Source: Ananas comosus (Eukaryota; Streptophyta; Magnoliopsida; Poales; Bromeliaceae). Taken from it: 64,000 bases of DNA. The stretch is from contig NC_033629.1 of assembly GCF_001540865.1 (NCBI RefSeq), forward strand, positions 2,503,490 through 2,567,489. Reading direction: 5' to 3'. The position numbers were made by a program, and so were the translations under genes. Within the stretch, counting starts at the first letter, position 1, and every line of letters starts with the position of its first letter. The notes under the pieces were generated by a model that saw nothing but the letters and a program-made list of their open reading frames with translations, did not search any database and had not been told where the DNA came from. Positions 1 through 13,600 of the stretch are shown one piece after another.

Positions 1-240
1 GTACATCGAATCGAGACGCTCTTTCGTCTCGGGGCAATCGTGGTGGGATTTTTTTTTATTTATTTTTTTAAATTTATTTTTATTTTTATTTTTTATTTTT
101 GGCAACTACGAAGGCGTTAATTGACCTTCCAACGAAGCACATTCGCGTAATCACTCTTCATTACATAACAATAATAACCCCAAAAATATGATTACAGCTT
201 GCATTAGTGTTAAATATAATTAAATTTATCGATTCATTAA

Positions 241-312
241 ATCTGATTACTATTTACAAATTTATTTTGGAATTAGAATCTGATTACTATTTACAAATTT
301 ATTTTGGAATTA
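241..312. repeat. 37-bp direct tandem repeat, two copies
   Basis: Two consecutive near-identical units start at 241 and 278 (ATCTGATTACTATTTACA...). The rest of 1-388 is AT-rich sequence with no gene that I can support. The short open frame across the repeat is a by-product of it. Confidence 0.85.
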
Positions 313-397
313 ATTATCGGGCAATAGCAAACGTGAGTTATAAAGTATTACAAATATCTTTTAAAATTGTTAATACTATTTTTATTCATATAAATTA

Positions 398-1489
398 GGG
401 AAAATTTCAAAGATGCCCCTATAGGAGACTGAAATTTCATCACTAGCCCTCTAAATTTTTAAATATCATAAATGCCCTTCTAAATTAAAAAAAATGCATG
501 AATACCCCTACAGGTAATGTGCTGTCAGAATCGAACGGAACAAGTTGTAAATGTCATTTTTACCCTTATACGGCTTATTAAGTGGTAACAGATATACTAA
601 CACTTTTCACAAATACCCTTATAAATTATGCAACGGTCAAATTGAGAAAGACTTTAAATTCTTCTCAGTACCTTCATTTTCAAAAAGCAAATTATACATT
701 TTTTGCCCCTCCAACATAGCCATATATCCTTGTCATTTTTGCTACTTATTCTCTCTAAGTAGCAATGAGTCAATTAGGTGGTTAGTCTTTTACAATACCT
801 CATAACCAAATTTCTATTTGTGATTGTGGTAAACCATGTCGAATTTGGATGTCAAAACAACCACACAGTAAAAATCGGCGATTTTATCAATGTCCAAATT
901 TGGGGGTAAGTTGATGTGATGCTTTAGTATGCATATAATTATTAATTAAATTTTAAATACGTAATACTGTATATTTTTAACAGGTTGAGGAACAAAGATG
1001 GTGCAACTACTTTGCCTGGGTAGATGATTTTCAACACAGCACAATTGATCTTAAGTACCAAATTCAGATGCTAGAGAAAAATACAGACAGAAGAATTACA
1101 AAGTTGGAGGAGAAAGTTCTATTCTACCTAAAGCTTGTACTTTATATACTAGTTCCTGCAATTTTTTACAATGTCCTCTTCTTGTGGGAAAGTCGATCAT
1201 GTATTGAACAATTCACCTATAAAATATAGTAATGGTAAGGGTAAATTCGTCATTTTATGTGTTGAACAATTCATCTACAAAGTCCTCTTCTAGGTGGGGG
1301 GTAAATTCGTCATTATATACTTTAACTGTTATTTAACTACATATTAACCCAAGTAGAGTGAGGCACCGTTAACAGTAAGGGCAGTTACGATAATTTTATG
1401 TGTTTGAAGGGGTATTTATGATATTTTTAAGTTTAGAGGGGTATTTATGAAATTTATAAGTTTGACAGGGGCACTGATGAAATTGCCCC
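398..1489. mobile_element. Mutator-like TIR element, 1,092 bp, carrying a GRF zinc-finger gene
   Basis: The two ends are inverted repeats of roughly 90 bp: the left end begins GGGAAAATTTCAAAGATGCC and the reverse complement of the right end begins GGGGCAATTTCATCAGTGCC. Both arms carry a repeated 'ATTTCATAAATACCCCT'-like motif. The element is flanked by a perfect 9-bp duplication, TATAAATTA, at 389-397 and 1490-1498. Nine base pairs is the target-site size of Mutator-like elements. No transposase is present, so it is non-autonomous. Its cargo is the GRF-domain reading frame described separately. Confidence 0.85.
765..1229 (+). pseudogene. GRF-type zinc-finger small membrane protein carried by the MULE; in-frame stop near the start
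   Basis: Two exons fit: coding sequence up to 905 (donor GT at 906) and 984-1229 (acceptor CAG at 981-983), ending in TAG. Together they encode a GRF zinc finger: CDCGKPC, then a His, then FYQCPN, then WCNYFAW, i.e. the family's C-x-C...H...C...C spacing. A short coiled-coil (IQMLEKNTDRRITKLEEKV) and one hydrophobic C-terminal segment (FYLKLVLYILVPAIFYNVLF) follow. This GRF plus coiled-coil plus C-terminal helix architecture is common in plant genomes and often found inside transposons; its function is unknown. The only upstream ATG in frame (765) is followed by TAG at 783-785, so this copy is probably broken or needs a different first exon. The protein family call is firm; the start is not. 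Confidence 0.65.
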
Positions 1490-1702
1490 TATAAATTATA
1501 TCAAAAATGCTCTCCGTAACTTTTACCAACAGTTTTGGGCTAATTTGTCACTAGTTATCTCTAATTATGGATAACTATAGTATTGTGTGGGGCTAATAAA
1601 TTTACTTCTCTTCTAAAAATGACTCGATTTTTGTTTATGATTTAGTCTATAAATGTCTTTTTGGTTTAGTTAAGGTATTTTGTTTTTAATTCAATATCAC
1701 AT

Positions 1703-2238
1703 GGGCTGGAATACTATCGGTAGTAAACGGGCTCCGTTGCCACCCATTTGTTTTCGATGATAGAACCTTCAAATCGTTGATCGACACCATTGAACATGAT
1801 CTATATCACTTGAAATATCTAGAAATTAAATTTCAAATATTTTCGATATCATTGACCTAATGATCAAAGAGTTTCAAAATTAGTAATTTTAATGGTTGAT
1901 ATGAGGAGTTTTCTCGTTTAACGGTGTAAAGCTATCCAAATCAATTGAGTTTTGATAAGAAAATTATTTAAACTATTTAGACCAAGATCTATACTCTCGA
2001 TCTTGATTAGAAAATTCCTATCATCACTTTTTAGAGGATAGCCATTTTCAGTCGTTCATTTTTACGCCTACTTGATGGACAAGAATATAATATTGAAAAA
2101 GTATGAAATTTGATTTCTAGATACTTCAAGTGATATAGATTATATTCAACGGTGCCGATCGTCGATTTGGAGGCTCATCATCGAAAACAAATGGGTGGCA
2201 ACGGAGCCCGTTTACTACCGATAGTATTCTAGCTCAAC
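1703..2238. mobile_element. Fold-back MITE (family A)
   Basis: The outer about 120 bp at each end are inverted copies: the left arm reads GGAATACTATCGGTAGTAAACGGGCTCCG..., and the right arm ends with the reverse complement (CGGAGCCCGTTTACTACCGATAGTATTC). The complementarity continues imperfectly inwards (CTATATCACTTGAA...). No coding sequence. Part of another copy lies at 46,930-47,041. Confidence 0.8.
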
Positions 2239-3634
2239 TCTATATATATATATATTATATATATATATTTCTAAAAATTAGAATAGTATTTTCGATAATG
2301 ACATTTCTAGGAAAAAATTTATGCAACTAATGGTTAAAGAAAAGTCGTATGAAAATGTCCCATTGACTTTTATAGTCATCTTGCTTTTTAATTTAATTTA
2401 TTTTGGTGGGATTATAGAACTTTTATCTAGTTTTATTTGAGTCAAATTTCTGAAAATATCTATGTAATATGAGATTTGTATCAACTCAAACTTATTACAG
2501 AGACTAAACCAAGATAAAGTTTTTTTTAAAAAAAAAAAGAAAAATTGTTTCTCTACTTCTACACAAGATGGTAAAAATTTGGTTCTTTGTTAGTTTTTTT
2601 TTTTTTGCAAAATATTTGTTACACAGAATTATATACAAANTTTTTGTTTTTTTTTTTTTTTTTTTTTTTTGCAAAATATTTGTTGCACAGAATTATATAC
2701 AAATTTAATGAAAACCTCGGATCCTATTTAATTAGTTAGTAGTTTTGGATTGGATGGAGAGTCACAACCACTTATCACCTATTATTTTATTGATAAAGAC
2801 ATTCAATATTGAACTTAAATTATTATTTATTTATTTATTAAATTTGAATTCGCCACTTATACTGATATTAGATTATAATTCTAATATTACTATGAATACA
2901 AACGTACTAAAGTTATAAATAATCTTAATAAGATTAGACATAATTTAAATTTAACTTAATGATTTTTTTTGATGTAGCAAACAAAAATAATACTAAATAA
3001 AAATAAGATAAGTTAGATTTTGTCTTAAAAAATAAATTTATTAGCAATAATGTATAGATTGACCAGAAAAAAAAAAGAAAGTTCAATAATATCTATGAAA
3101 AAGCAGTATAAGACAGAAAATTAAAAATAAATCTAAAATACAAGGTAAAGATTGCTAAAATAAAATAATATAATAATATTTTTGAAAAAAAATTTGTATA
3201 ATATAGCGGGCCAAAATAATTGAAGTAAAATGTAAAAAGGTGTAATTAAAGAGTTTTCGGGCTACTAAGCCTATAAAATCTTTTAAATATAAAAATAAGT
3301 ATTCAAAATTTTTATTTATAAAAATAAATTAATGAAAGGATAAATGATTCACCGCTTTTATCCTAATTTATATATTTTTTACATCTAAACTTCAAAAGAT
3401 GTATAATATTAATTAAATACTAAAAATAATTTAAATCCTTTAGAAAAAGTGGTGAATAATTTACCGCATTTAGAAAGCGATAATTTATTCACCGTATAAA
3501 TCTAATTTTGTAAATAATTTTTTTAGAGAACTTTTTTTATAATTATAGTATAAAAACAAAGGGTTAATTTCATAAAACAAAGGGTTAATATGCTGAAAAA
3601 TTTAGTGAATGAAAAATTTAGTGAATGAAACGAA
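2239..3634. other. AT-rich intergenic sequence with contig join at 2640
   Basis: There is a (TA)n tract at about 2242-2270, homopolymer T and A runs, and a single N at 2640. The roughly 50 bases before the N (GCAAAATATTTGTTACACAGAATTATATACAAA) recur almost exactly just after it at 2671-2705, as expected from an unmerged contig overlap. I see no gene. Confidence 0.7.
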
Positions 3635-4149
3635 GGGTTAATTTTATATAGGTCCCTACAAATATAGTGAATGAAAAATTTATCCCTACAAAGTTCATCT
3701 TTTATATATTGTTCATGCAAAAGTCATGATATTTTCAAATATGTCTCTGTCATTGGAATCCGTTAGAAAAATTTACTTAACCATAGGTTAAATACTTAAC
3801 GCTGGTTAGTTTTTGACATTTTTACATCTTTATGTTATACGGTTATGATTTTTGGAGGGATATATTTGTAATGATAAAATTTCTACAACCATAGGTTAAA
3901 TACTTAACACTGGTTAGTTTTTAACATTTTTACCTCTTTATGTTATACGGTTATAGTTTTTGAAGGATTATATTTGTGATGATAAAATTAAAAATATAAA
4001 TAGTTTTCTAACGATAACAAACCAGAGGGATATATTGGAAAACATCACGACTTTCACGACTTTCATAGGAACAATATATAAAAACTGAACTTTGTAGAAA
4101 TATATTTGTCATTCACTGTATTTACAAGAATACGTATAAAATTAACCCT
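3635..4149. mobile_element. TIR element / MITE (family B) with internal tandem duplication
   Basis: The left end AGGGTTAATTTTATA... is matched by the reverse complement of the right end (…TATAAAATTAACCCT). The arms of about 100 bp share the motifs GTGAATGA, CTACAAAGTTCA and TATATTGTTC. Inside, a unit of about 108 bp beginning AACCATAGGTTAAATACTTAAC is tandemly duplicated (3779 and 3887). Another copy of the family sits in the promoter of the IDM1-like gene (16,520-16,904). Confidence 0.75.
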
Positions 4150-6399
4150 AAAACAAAATTATGCAATTAAACCTTAAAAAGTGTAAATTTTTTTTTAAAA
4201 ATAATTTATCACTGATAAAGTCCACATGTCAATGTCATGTTGCTGTTGGGAAAGCTCAGTTCATAAGCATCTCTATGTCCAACCAAAAACATCCCTTCGT
4301 TTTCTTTGGAGTTCATTGAAAAAGTCAATTTGTCCCAAGGAAAACAAGTGAATTATTAACGCAATATATGGGAATATACATTGCCTTTGTTGCCAAATTA
4401 TCGGTTTCACACAGAATAATTAACAGATAAATAATTTAATTTTTTATTTTATAAATATTATAAAATAATTTATTGAATTTAAATTATCGATGCAAAATAT
4501 TTAAGCTCATTTATTATCCGACGTTAAATTATTAGAATATCATAACTTCATTCTCGTTCTCCGTGCTATTTTATATAAAATAATTTTACATAATATAATA
4601 TATCTTTATTTTATATTATACTTTATTATATGAAGTATATTATTTTTTATTATTTTCTACATTTTATATTATACTTTATATGAAGTATATTATTTTTTAT
4701 TATTTTCTACAGTATTATTGAATTACTTACTGTGCATAATGCAAGGGCAAACTTGGTATTCTAGAAAATTTTAACCTACAATTTTTTTTTTGGGCTGTTC
4801 TGCATAATTCTAAAGAAAAAAACCCAATACAATTTTGGTTATTCTTGAAAATAAGAAAATGTCAAATCAAATACAAAATTTTTTTATTTCTCTTTTTAGT
4901 TTATTTGAAGAATTCAAATATTTATTCTTTTTAAATATTATCTCATTACCAAATGCAGCCTCGTAAAGATGGTGTTTCTAAATTGCTTGAGATATGCTAA
5001 TAGTACGTCCAAAAAACAAGTGTATAATTCACACTCGCCTACCCAAGGTTTAAAAGCCCCTTATAAATTTTTAAAATATTTTTAAATTTGATAAACCATA
5101 CGAAAATATTGACCCTCGAATGAGTAAGACATAAAATATTAGCCACCGTTTTGATTTGGGGTTAAGTAAAAACTTGTTATTTCAGGAATAGAGTTAAGTT
5201 CAGAATTAAGATCGGGTTAGAGTAATTTTGTGTTTGGTTGAGAATTGGATTTAGTCCAGATATAGATAAATTAGTGTTTGGTTGGAATATATGAGATAAG
5301 AAGGATAGTGGGTAAAATAGCATTTTGTTTGGTTAGAGTAGTGAGGTGGAGTTAAGGAATAACTTCGGAGTTAAGGAATTTAAGAATAACTTCGGAGTTA
5401 AGGAATTATTTCACCTTTTAACCCCGAACCAAACCGGTGCATAGGGTTCCTGTCCCCATGAAACTGATACTAATTCAGTTGACTTAGAAGACTTAAAAAG
5501 TGGTCCACAAGTTTTCTTTTTCTTTTTATTTTTTTTTATTCATTGCAATCCTTCTTTTATTATATCTCTTTAACCTGACATAGCCATGTATAGCAGTTGA
5601 TAATCATCAATCACATGTAGAATCACCATCTGGTGTGTATATGGTTTAAGTGAAACTTAAAAAATAAAAAAAACAGAGGCTTTCATGTAAAGTTAACTCC
5701 CGCAGGACTGACAGGTAAATTTGTTGCTAATAAATCAAACTGCACAAGAACAAAATCATTCTGATATGGTGGCTAAAAGTACTATTTTTCTACTATAAAA
5801 AAGTTAAATTTCAAAAGCACTTTTAATCCTCCCTTTCGTTATGCTATAAAATTAAAGTTGCAATCGTCACTAGATAAGCAAATGATTTTATGCTTCTTCG
5901 GTAGCGATTGCAACTGCAATTCTAACATTGGAGGATGAAAAATTAAAAGTGTTTTTGAACATTTTGGACCTTCAGTAAAATAGTACTTTTAACCACTACA
6001 TTACCCATCTAGGCCGTACTCAGCTGAAGACACAAAATGGCTGGGAGAGAGCTCCTCAAGAGAGAGCGCTTCTAACCATCAGAATAGGCTGTGCATGGAA
6101 CAGTAAATCACTAATGCATTCATTAATGAACTTACAAAATTGACTGCTTGTAGAAGCAGAACAAAAGAAGGTTCTGTAAATATGAACACACAAAAGAAAA
6201 AAGGGAAGAAGAGGAAGAAAAAAAATTGCTGCCTAAAGCAACCAGCTACAGTTCCCTAATCTGGATAACTTTTACAAGCATCTAGTCCCATCTGTACACT
6301 ATAAATTTGTTTTCACGTAACTGGTTCAAAAAATAATATGATTTCAACCGGAAATTAGCCGCATAACCTAAACTATTAGCATCAGAAAAGGGGGAAAAG

Positions 6400-6434
<35 letters not shown>

Positions 6435-7669
6435 ACCACCACCTCACTGGATATAAGTTAAATTATTAAGTCGCAAAAAGGCCGAGCTGCCACCACAGTA
6501 AAAGCACTTTTCAGTAACGAATTCTGTACATATGCCACGCAGCTTATAGAAGTCCTTCCTGAAAGGTGATAAAAATCCAGCATTAACAATCATAAATTGG
6601 CTAGCAACGAAGTGAATTTCACACTAAAGAAGGGATAAGAGCAAGTGCTAGAAATAAATGATGATGACGAAAGCAAATTGATGATGATGAAAGCAAATAA
6701 ATGATGATGAAATCTTATGATATGAACATTATTTTACAGAGTACTGGCACCATTCAAGGAAAACAAATAAATGATGATGATGAAATCTTATGAACATTAT
6801 TTTACATAGTACTGGTACCATTCTTTTGACGTGTATATATGATTGACAATGCTGGATTCTAAAAACAATGGTTCAACATTAGTCACCAAGTATTGGCCCA
6901 TATACACAATATTAAGTATGCCAGACAAGTGTAAGCCAAGTCTAGAACTAACCAATTCAGATTCACTTTCGATACCTTTCATTCACACAAAAAAAAAAAG
7001 AAGGAAAAACACCTTTGGATCCCAATTTGATAAATTGGAACGGAACAAGCTAGGTTGACAAGTTGGTCTGCTAAACAATCATACACTCCTAGGATCAACC
7101 AATGTGGCTAAAGAAGAATTGTTCAAATAGGAGAATGTAAGAGTTCCTTCCACATTACTATGGTGGCATTGTTATGGTTTGAATAATTTTGGAAATGAGT
7201 AGCTGCATTAATCAGAACAGAAACAAGTAAAGTTTCATGCAGCATCTAACTATTCCCGCAATAAATTATATGAATCCAAATTGCAGCTAGCATTGTGTAT
7301 ATTCCTGATAGTGCTCAAATGACAAATAACTAACAATAAAGAGAATGAGCTTTACCAAGCCTGCTTCGTTGCCTCTGAACTCTCGGAAAAAAATATATCA
7401 ACCTGAAAAAGTAGAGGTTGACAACATCTAGCTCATTAGCGAAGAGGGTCATCCTAAGTTGCAGCGCAACATCACCAGTGCTTAGAAGAGACAACAAAAT
7501 ATATCATTTCATTTCTACCAGTGTAGCAGAGCAGAGAGAATAATTTGTGCATCTCTGTCGAATAGTGACCATCAACAAGGGTGGAGATGTCAAAACTTAG
7601 GAAACTTGCTACAAAAAATGCTTAACCCAGCTTAGTCATTGTTAGCTTCACGCTCCTCGTCTAACTTAA
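4150..7669. other. Repeat-rich intergenic region and 3' flank of the IDM1-like gene
   Basis: No coding sequence that I can support. The region contains: a 50-bp tandem duplication at about 4612-4711 (TATGAAGTATATTATTTTTTATTATTTTCTAC); a degraded Tourist-like element at about 5145-5450 (repeated GTGTTTGGTTG and a closing CCGAACCAAACCGG); a poly-A run at about 6400-6433; and a direct repeat of about 70 bp at about 6695-6835 (AAATAAATGATGATGA...AAATCTTATGA...AACATTATTTTACA). The segment just right of about 7400 is probably the 3' UTR of the minus-strand gene ending at 7670. Confidence 0.6.
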
Positions 7670-10600
7670 CTACCACTTCTGAAGCACAGTAAACTGATGC
7701 AAGCCACAAGTATAAGCAGGTTTTCCAAAAGCCATATCATCTTCACAGCTGTCAGTATTTTTTTTAACATCATCACAGATATGGCGAGGCTTGACAAGAA
7801 CTTCCACAGAAATCTCATTTGAAGTGCTTAATTCAGGCCGATCATCGATTCGAGTACAAACAGCATCTGGTGTCACAGAAGAAATGGCACTAGAGCAGTG
7901 AGATTCATCCCTTGTCTTGCAACTCTCCAACTCGATAGGAGAATCCTTGACTTCATTAAATATATCAAAACTCCGATCCTGCGAAGAAACTTTGATGAAA
8001 TCACTAGGACTTTGTTCAAAAGAACCTGCAACACCGTCTGTTTTATTAAAGGTTTTCAGCGTATTGCTGTGGCTTGAGGAAACCTTAGGCTCGGGAAAGA
8101 CAGATGACAGCGAGGTATCCATGGAGTCAGGTGTATTGTGACAATCATGCAGCTTCTGACGATAATTAGAATCAAGTGGAGCGGCATTAACGATATCCTC
8201 GGAACCGTTTGTTAAACTACCTCCAGATGAACCTTGACTATCTCCCAGAAAGGCAATATTTGTCGAGTCAGATGCAGCATTTCGTTGAGATTCTTGTTTA
8301 GCAGAGGAAATATCACCCAGTTGTGTTTGTTTGGCTTCACAGCTATGTACTGAGGAAGTGTCACTACCATGAACTGGTTTTGCCACAATATCAGTATTCA
8401 CAATCATTATTTCTAGAGTATCATCCACCTTTGCCTCGCTGTGTAATTCATCTCTAACTTCAGATTTAAGTTGCTCTACACATTCATTATGGCGAACAGA
8501 TTCTGGAGTAAGAGAATTCCCATTAGTAGCAGACTCTGCTGATTTGTGTAGAGGAATTTGAGCATCTTTGACCTCATATTTTCCATTTACAATGTCATCA
8601 GAGGAGTGAAGGTTGGGCTCAACAGGTGCGGAGGACCTATTATCTTCCGCAAGTGTTTGATGATGCATCTTATCAGATTCACCCTTGTCATTATTGCTGG
8701 CATTCACACAATCACTTATGTTAGAAGCCATATGCTTTTCAGCATAATCTTTTCTTGGTAGTTGCTTCTGCAATAGACCCGTATCAGGGAAAACCAGCAA
8801 ATTCACAGACCTAATCTCCAATTCTTGTGATTTCTCGAGAGGTTTAAAGCTGAACACCGTAGTCCAAGTGTCCTTCAGTTCCGCTATCGCAGGTATTACA
8901 AGTTTTTCAACATTAAGCGAGCGGAGAGCCTACAAAGATGATCAACAATTAGTCTCAAAACAAACTGCAACGATGGAAGGTGAAAGCAAAAGTAGCAGTC
9001 TTAAGTATTAACTTCTCAAAAATATCATATCATTAAAATATAAGAAAAGACCAAGATTTACAGTTTTACACACACACACACATCAAAGAAAAAAAAAAAC
9101 TACAGGATACTAGTAACTAAATGTAGTGATTCAGAAAGGAAGCTACAGGGCATTAGAGACAGCAACACTTGGCAGTGATAGACAAATAATTCTTTACGAG
9201 GTCTGAAGATAGACAAACAATTGCTTACCAGGAACCGATAATGGTAGCATAGGAATAAAGCGTATCCCATAAGAAGATCTGAAGGATTTTCCTTTAAAAA
9301 AAAAAGGAAAAAAAAATGGCATGGTGCTGCTAAATAACAATTTCCATAGTGCAAAAGGCATAGAACCAAATATGTGGAAAAAGAAGAAGTACGATGAAAA
9401 TGTTACAGATTGGCAATTTAAAGGAATAAAAGCCAACATAAATTACCGATTCAATCCCATACAGAAGACGGCGACACATCCCTTTACGCCTATACATATT
9501 TCTTGTTCCGATGAAGGGCATTTCTGCTAATCGGGTGCCATGAATTCTGTTTTGTGCACAACAAACAACATAAGCCAAATAAGGAACACGAGCTTTAAGA
9601 CTTTGTAAAGCCTTCCTATCATAAACTAATTTTCAGATAAAGATTATGTGCCATTTACAACAATTAAGAAACATCTAATGAATACGCTTCAGTGAACACA
9701 TAAGCACATAACAGCACATGAGATCACCCTCGTCAATAAAAAATATGGTTCAGTCTTAAAGCCAAATCGCATAAAGTTTAAGACATGCTCTAGACACATC
9801 AAGCAATACATATATAATAAAAAGGAGAATCAATTTAGACTTCCCAATGCCATAGGATAATAACATTAAAAAGTAAGTATCATGACATTAAAAAAAAAAA
9901 AAACTTAAGCATAAGTATAATGACATAGAAAAAAACTTGAGCATAACTATAACAGCCAAAAAATCTTAAGCTCCTATGTGTTAGATAGATATAAGCACAG
10001 GAATAATGATATTTAATTTTTTTGTAAAAAAAATAAAACCTGATAGATGCAGCAGAGATAATTTCATCGCCTCGCTCCAAGATGAAAGTATAGAAACCAC
10101 AGTAGTTTAGCCGATGGATATTAGATCTACAACAAAAGGGAAAGAAAAAGTACGATTTAGAAAAGCTTATTAAATACGCAAAAGAATTATTCCATAGACT
10201 CAGCACTTCCTACTAACACATCTAGTAAAAAATGTTCTAAAAGCAAAGGCTCAACCAAAGCTTACCCACAGTTATATACAACATTATGAATCAGGTTAAT
10301 GCCACTTCTTGGGTCAGTGATGGGTCGAAAGCACTCATCCATAACTGCAAAAGCAACTGCAATCTTAGAGTTGCATTCAACCCGTTGAGATAGCTTGCTT
10401 AGAGACTCCAAGGAATCCTCATCAAAACGACGAATCAGGCGCCAAGAGAATCCAGCTTCCAAATCATTTTTCACCCCAAGAAGTTTCTTCAACTGTTTAA
10501 AAACCTGGGTAACAAAGAATGGCTTCATCCTAGTAACCTTAAAAAAGGATTGTTTGACATAATGTACACAGCATTACAAGTACATGCATAATGTACGTTA

Positions 10601-13600
10601 AGAACTTTGAGAACAGATAAATTCCCATTATTATGACATCAAACATAGTTCATTCCTTCCTCAATGACATCTTCTTGGAGTGCATGTCACCACAATTTAA
10701 GGGACTTGTACTGTATAATTTAGGATGAAAATCTATATTTTACTCAAAATCTACACAAAAAAAAAGGAAAATGTAAATTACTTCTTGCAACAATCAGAAA
10801 TGCTAGCAGACGCTAAAATGACACATAGCCCACTGAAATCACAAGACATATAGCGGTGCTTCCAGATTAGTACAAAAGCATAGTTTCTGAAACCATCTTT
10901 TGCTTTAGTTGAATGGAAAACCCTACCAATAATAAAAAACGTTATATCAATAAATTGTATAGTGAATTTATAAAAAGCTAAACCAACAAAAAAATAGACC
11001 AATCTTTGGCTTATGCAGTCCTATGGAAAATTTGACCTGTTGGAGAAAAGCATAAAGTGACCATCTTACAAAGATTTGATAAATAAAATGTTCAAAATAA
11101 AAAATATGGCTAGTACCATTCTGCAACTTTGCCCACAAAATGAAGTGCTTCCATTGTTGGGAGGGACAGAAGAATAATCAACCTCAGGCATACAATCTTG
11201 GTGGTCTACAATGATTAAGTAGTCAAGAAAAGTTTCATCATTCCAAATAGTTTACATGTTAAATAATAATTGACAAAATGAAGGGTATAATAAATCTGAT
11301 ATAGGAAGCCATACATTTTTTCTCACACTGGGAGCAAGATAACAGTTGGGGAGTAGCAGCAGAAGAAACTGAGCCGCAAAACCTGCACACACAGTTTGTA
11401 CAGTGCCATTCTCCAGGAGGAAGCATCTGCAAAGAAAGTCACAAGGAACCCAAGTTAGGACAAGGATAGACATCATTAGGCAAAGAGACATACGAGGAAA
11501 TCAAGGTTGCCTGATATCTATTCAATAGAAATATTAATAATACAGTAGTAGGAAAGGGAGAACACAATAACTTTTTCCCATTTTAATGCCATGCTCGTCC
11601 GTTCCAACCCCATCCCCCGCCTCCTATTCTCCAATGAATTAAAAGAATATTCCCCTCAAGCCCATCCCCCTCTCACCCAACAACCACACATGGAAAAAGG
11701 GAAACAAGAATTAGAACGAGAAGAACAAAAGGAATGTAGACTACAGACTGAAGAAATGACCTTGTTTTCAACACTCGTCATCAAGAATAAGATGGGGCAG
11801 TATAAACAACCAAGAGCTTATTTTAATTACCTGAATTCCCAAGCAACTCAAATGGAAAGTTGAAGGACAACCATCACAACAGATCAAATCACCACCATCT
11901 CCACAAATACCACAAGTATCATCGTTAGGGTCACCATCAAGATTTATTGAATACAATCCACGCCTTTCAGACTCATCCAGCTTCTTCCATGCATTAAGCT
12001 GACATTGCAACAGGGAAACTCCAGCATCCTCCACAAAGATGTTCTCATATGGCCGGTACTCTTTGCTACCAGCATGAAGCTCAAACTTCCACACAGTAAG
12101 AATTTTGCTGCAACAGCTGCAATGAATACCATCTCTTGTAATCCGGCCCTCTAATTTTGCTCGTGTTCTCTTCTTGTTCATGTACTTCACCTTCCCTCTT
12201 TCATGCACAACCCCTAAATCTATCATCCAGGAGAGAACAGTTCGTTTCCAATCATAAGGAATGTAATCATCCATTTCATCCTCTTCCTCTTGATTAGTTC
12301 CACGGACCACAAGAGCACAAGTTCTTTGCTTGGTTCTTTCCACCATAAGATGTTTATGTGCTACAAAACCATCAACGGCTTTTGAATTTACAACCAAAGA
12401 ACTGAACCTTTTGCTCTCCTCTATAGAGTTTCTCCCAGCGGAACCTAGCCTTGCCATTTTGCTTCCACTTTCTCCATACTTTTCAGTTTCTTCAAGCTCT
12501 CCCTTACTTTTTCTCCTGTTAATCACATTTCTCTTTAACAAGTCTAATTCATTCTTTGTTATAGCAGGAAAAGGATGACTTGTTCCTCCTAGGTCAAGAT
12601 CCCTTTCTTCAGGTGAACTTTCAGGTACATCCTTGCACTTGCCATCATTTCCAAGATTCAACTGCTCTTGAAACACGGCATATGCCTTGGTGATAGACCA
12701 ATAACCTGTTCCTTGAGGAGACACATAAACAGAATCTTCATATGCTCTACTTCTCCTGGGCCTTAATTCAATTGTCCAACCAGCACTCAAAAGCATTTGT
12801 TTGATCTGATCTCTTACTTTTTGCTTAACGGTGCTGCGACCTGCATTTGCTTTACCTACATTATGCTTGGATTTCAAAGAAGAATTATGTGTATGTTCAC
12901 CATCGAACATTTGGTCACATTTCCTATCCAACATATTCACATCCTTCAAATCTCTTCTTGAAGATGTAAAATCTGACTCTCTTTCCAGTTTAAAGGATCT
13001 GCTTTTCTCAACTTTTGGCCTTTTATGATAGTATCTGGCTATCACATTTTCCTGCTCTATTTCTAGCTGATGGGAGGTGTCTGTCTCAGCTTTGTGCAGT
13101 AGTACTTTTTGGTTAGTTGCTTTGCTATTCCCAGTCGGTGAAATTTTCTTCAAGCTCGCTCGACTTTTCCCTACTTTAGTTGAAGAGTCCGATCTTTCAG
13201 TAGATTTTCTTTCTCTATAAATATCAGGTTGGTTAAATGTGATAGCACTTTTTGCAACACCGGGAGACTCAAAGCGCTTGGATTTCTCTTCATCTCCCTG
13301 ACAAATCTGAACTTTTTCAACCCCACCAACTTTCTTCTTGCTAGGATAAACCTTAAGAACACCACTTTTTGCTTGCAACCTTATACCTTTGCGTCGAATG
13401 TCATCACCCTCCGCTCTAGTTGCCACGACATCGCTAGCCTTCAAACCTCGCACCTTCTCATGCCCTGTATAGTCTCTCCTTCTGATCTTTTCCTCTGTTG
13501 AATTGCTAGAGCTATTCAAAACAAGTCTCCCCTTCGTTTTCAAGCCATCCCTCTCTCTGCCATCAGGATATACTTTGTAATCACATTGCACAGAATCGGA

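Noticed and set aside
11591..11863. 90-codon plus-strand frame opposite the IDM1-like gene
   Set aside because: Lies over an intron and the exon 1 end of the minus-strand gene; no homologue recognised.
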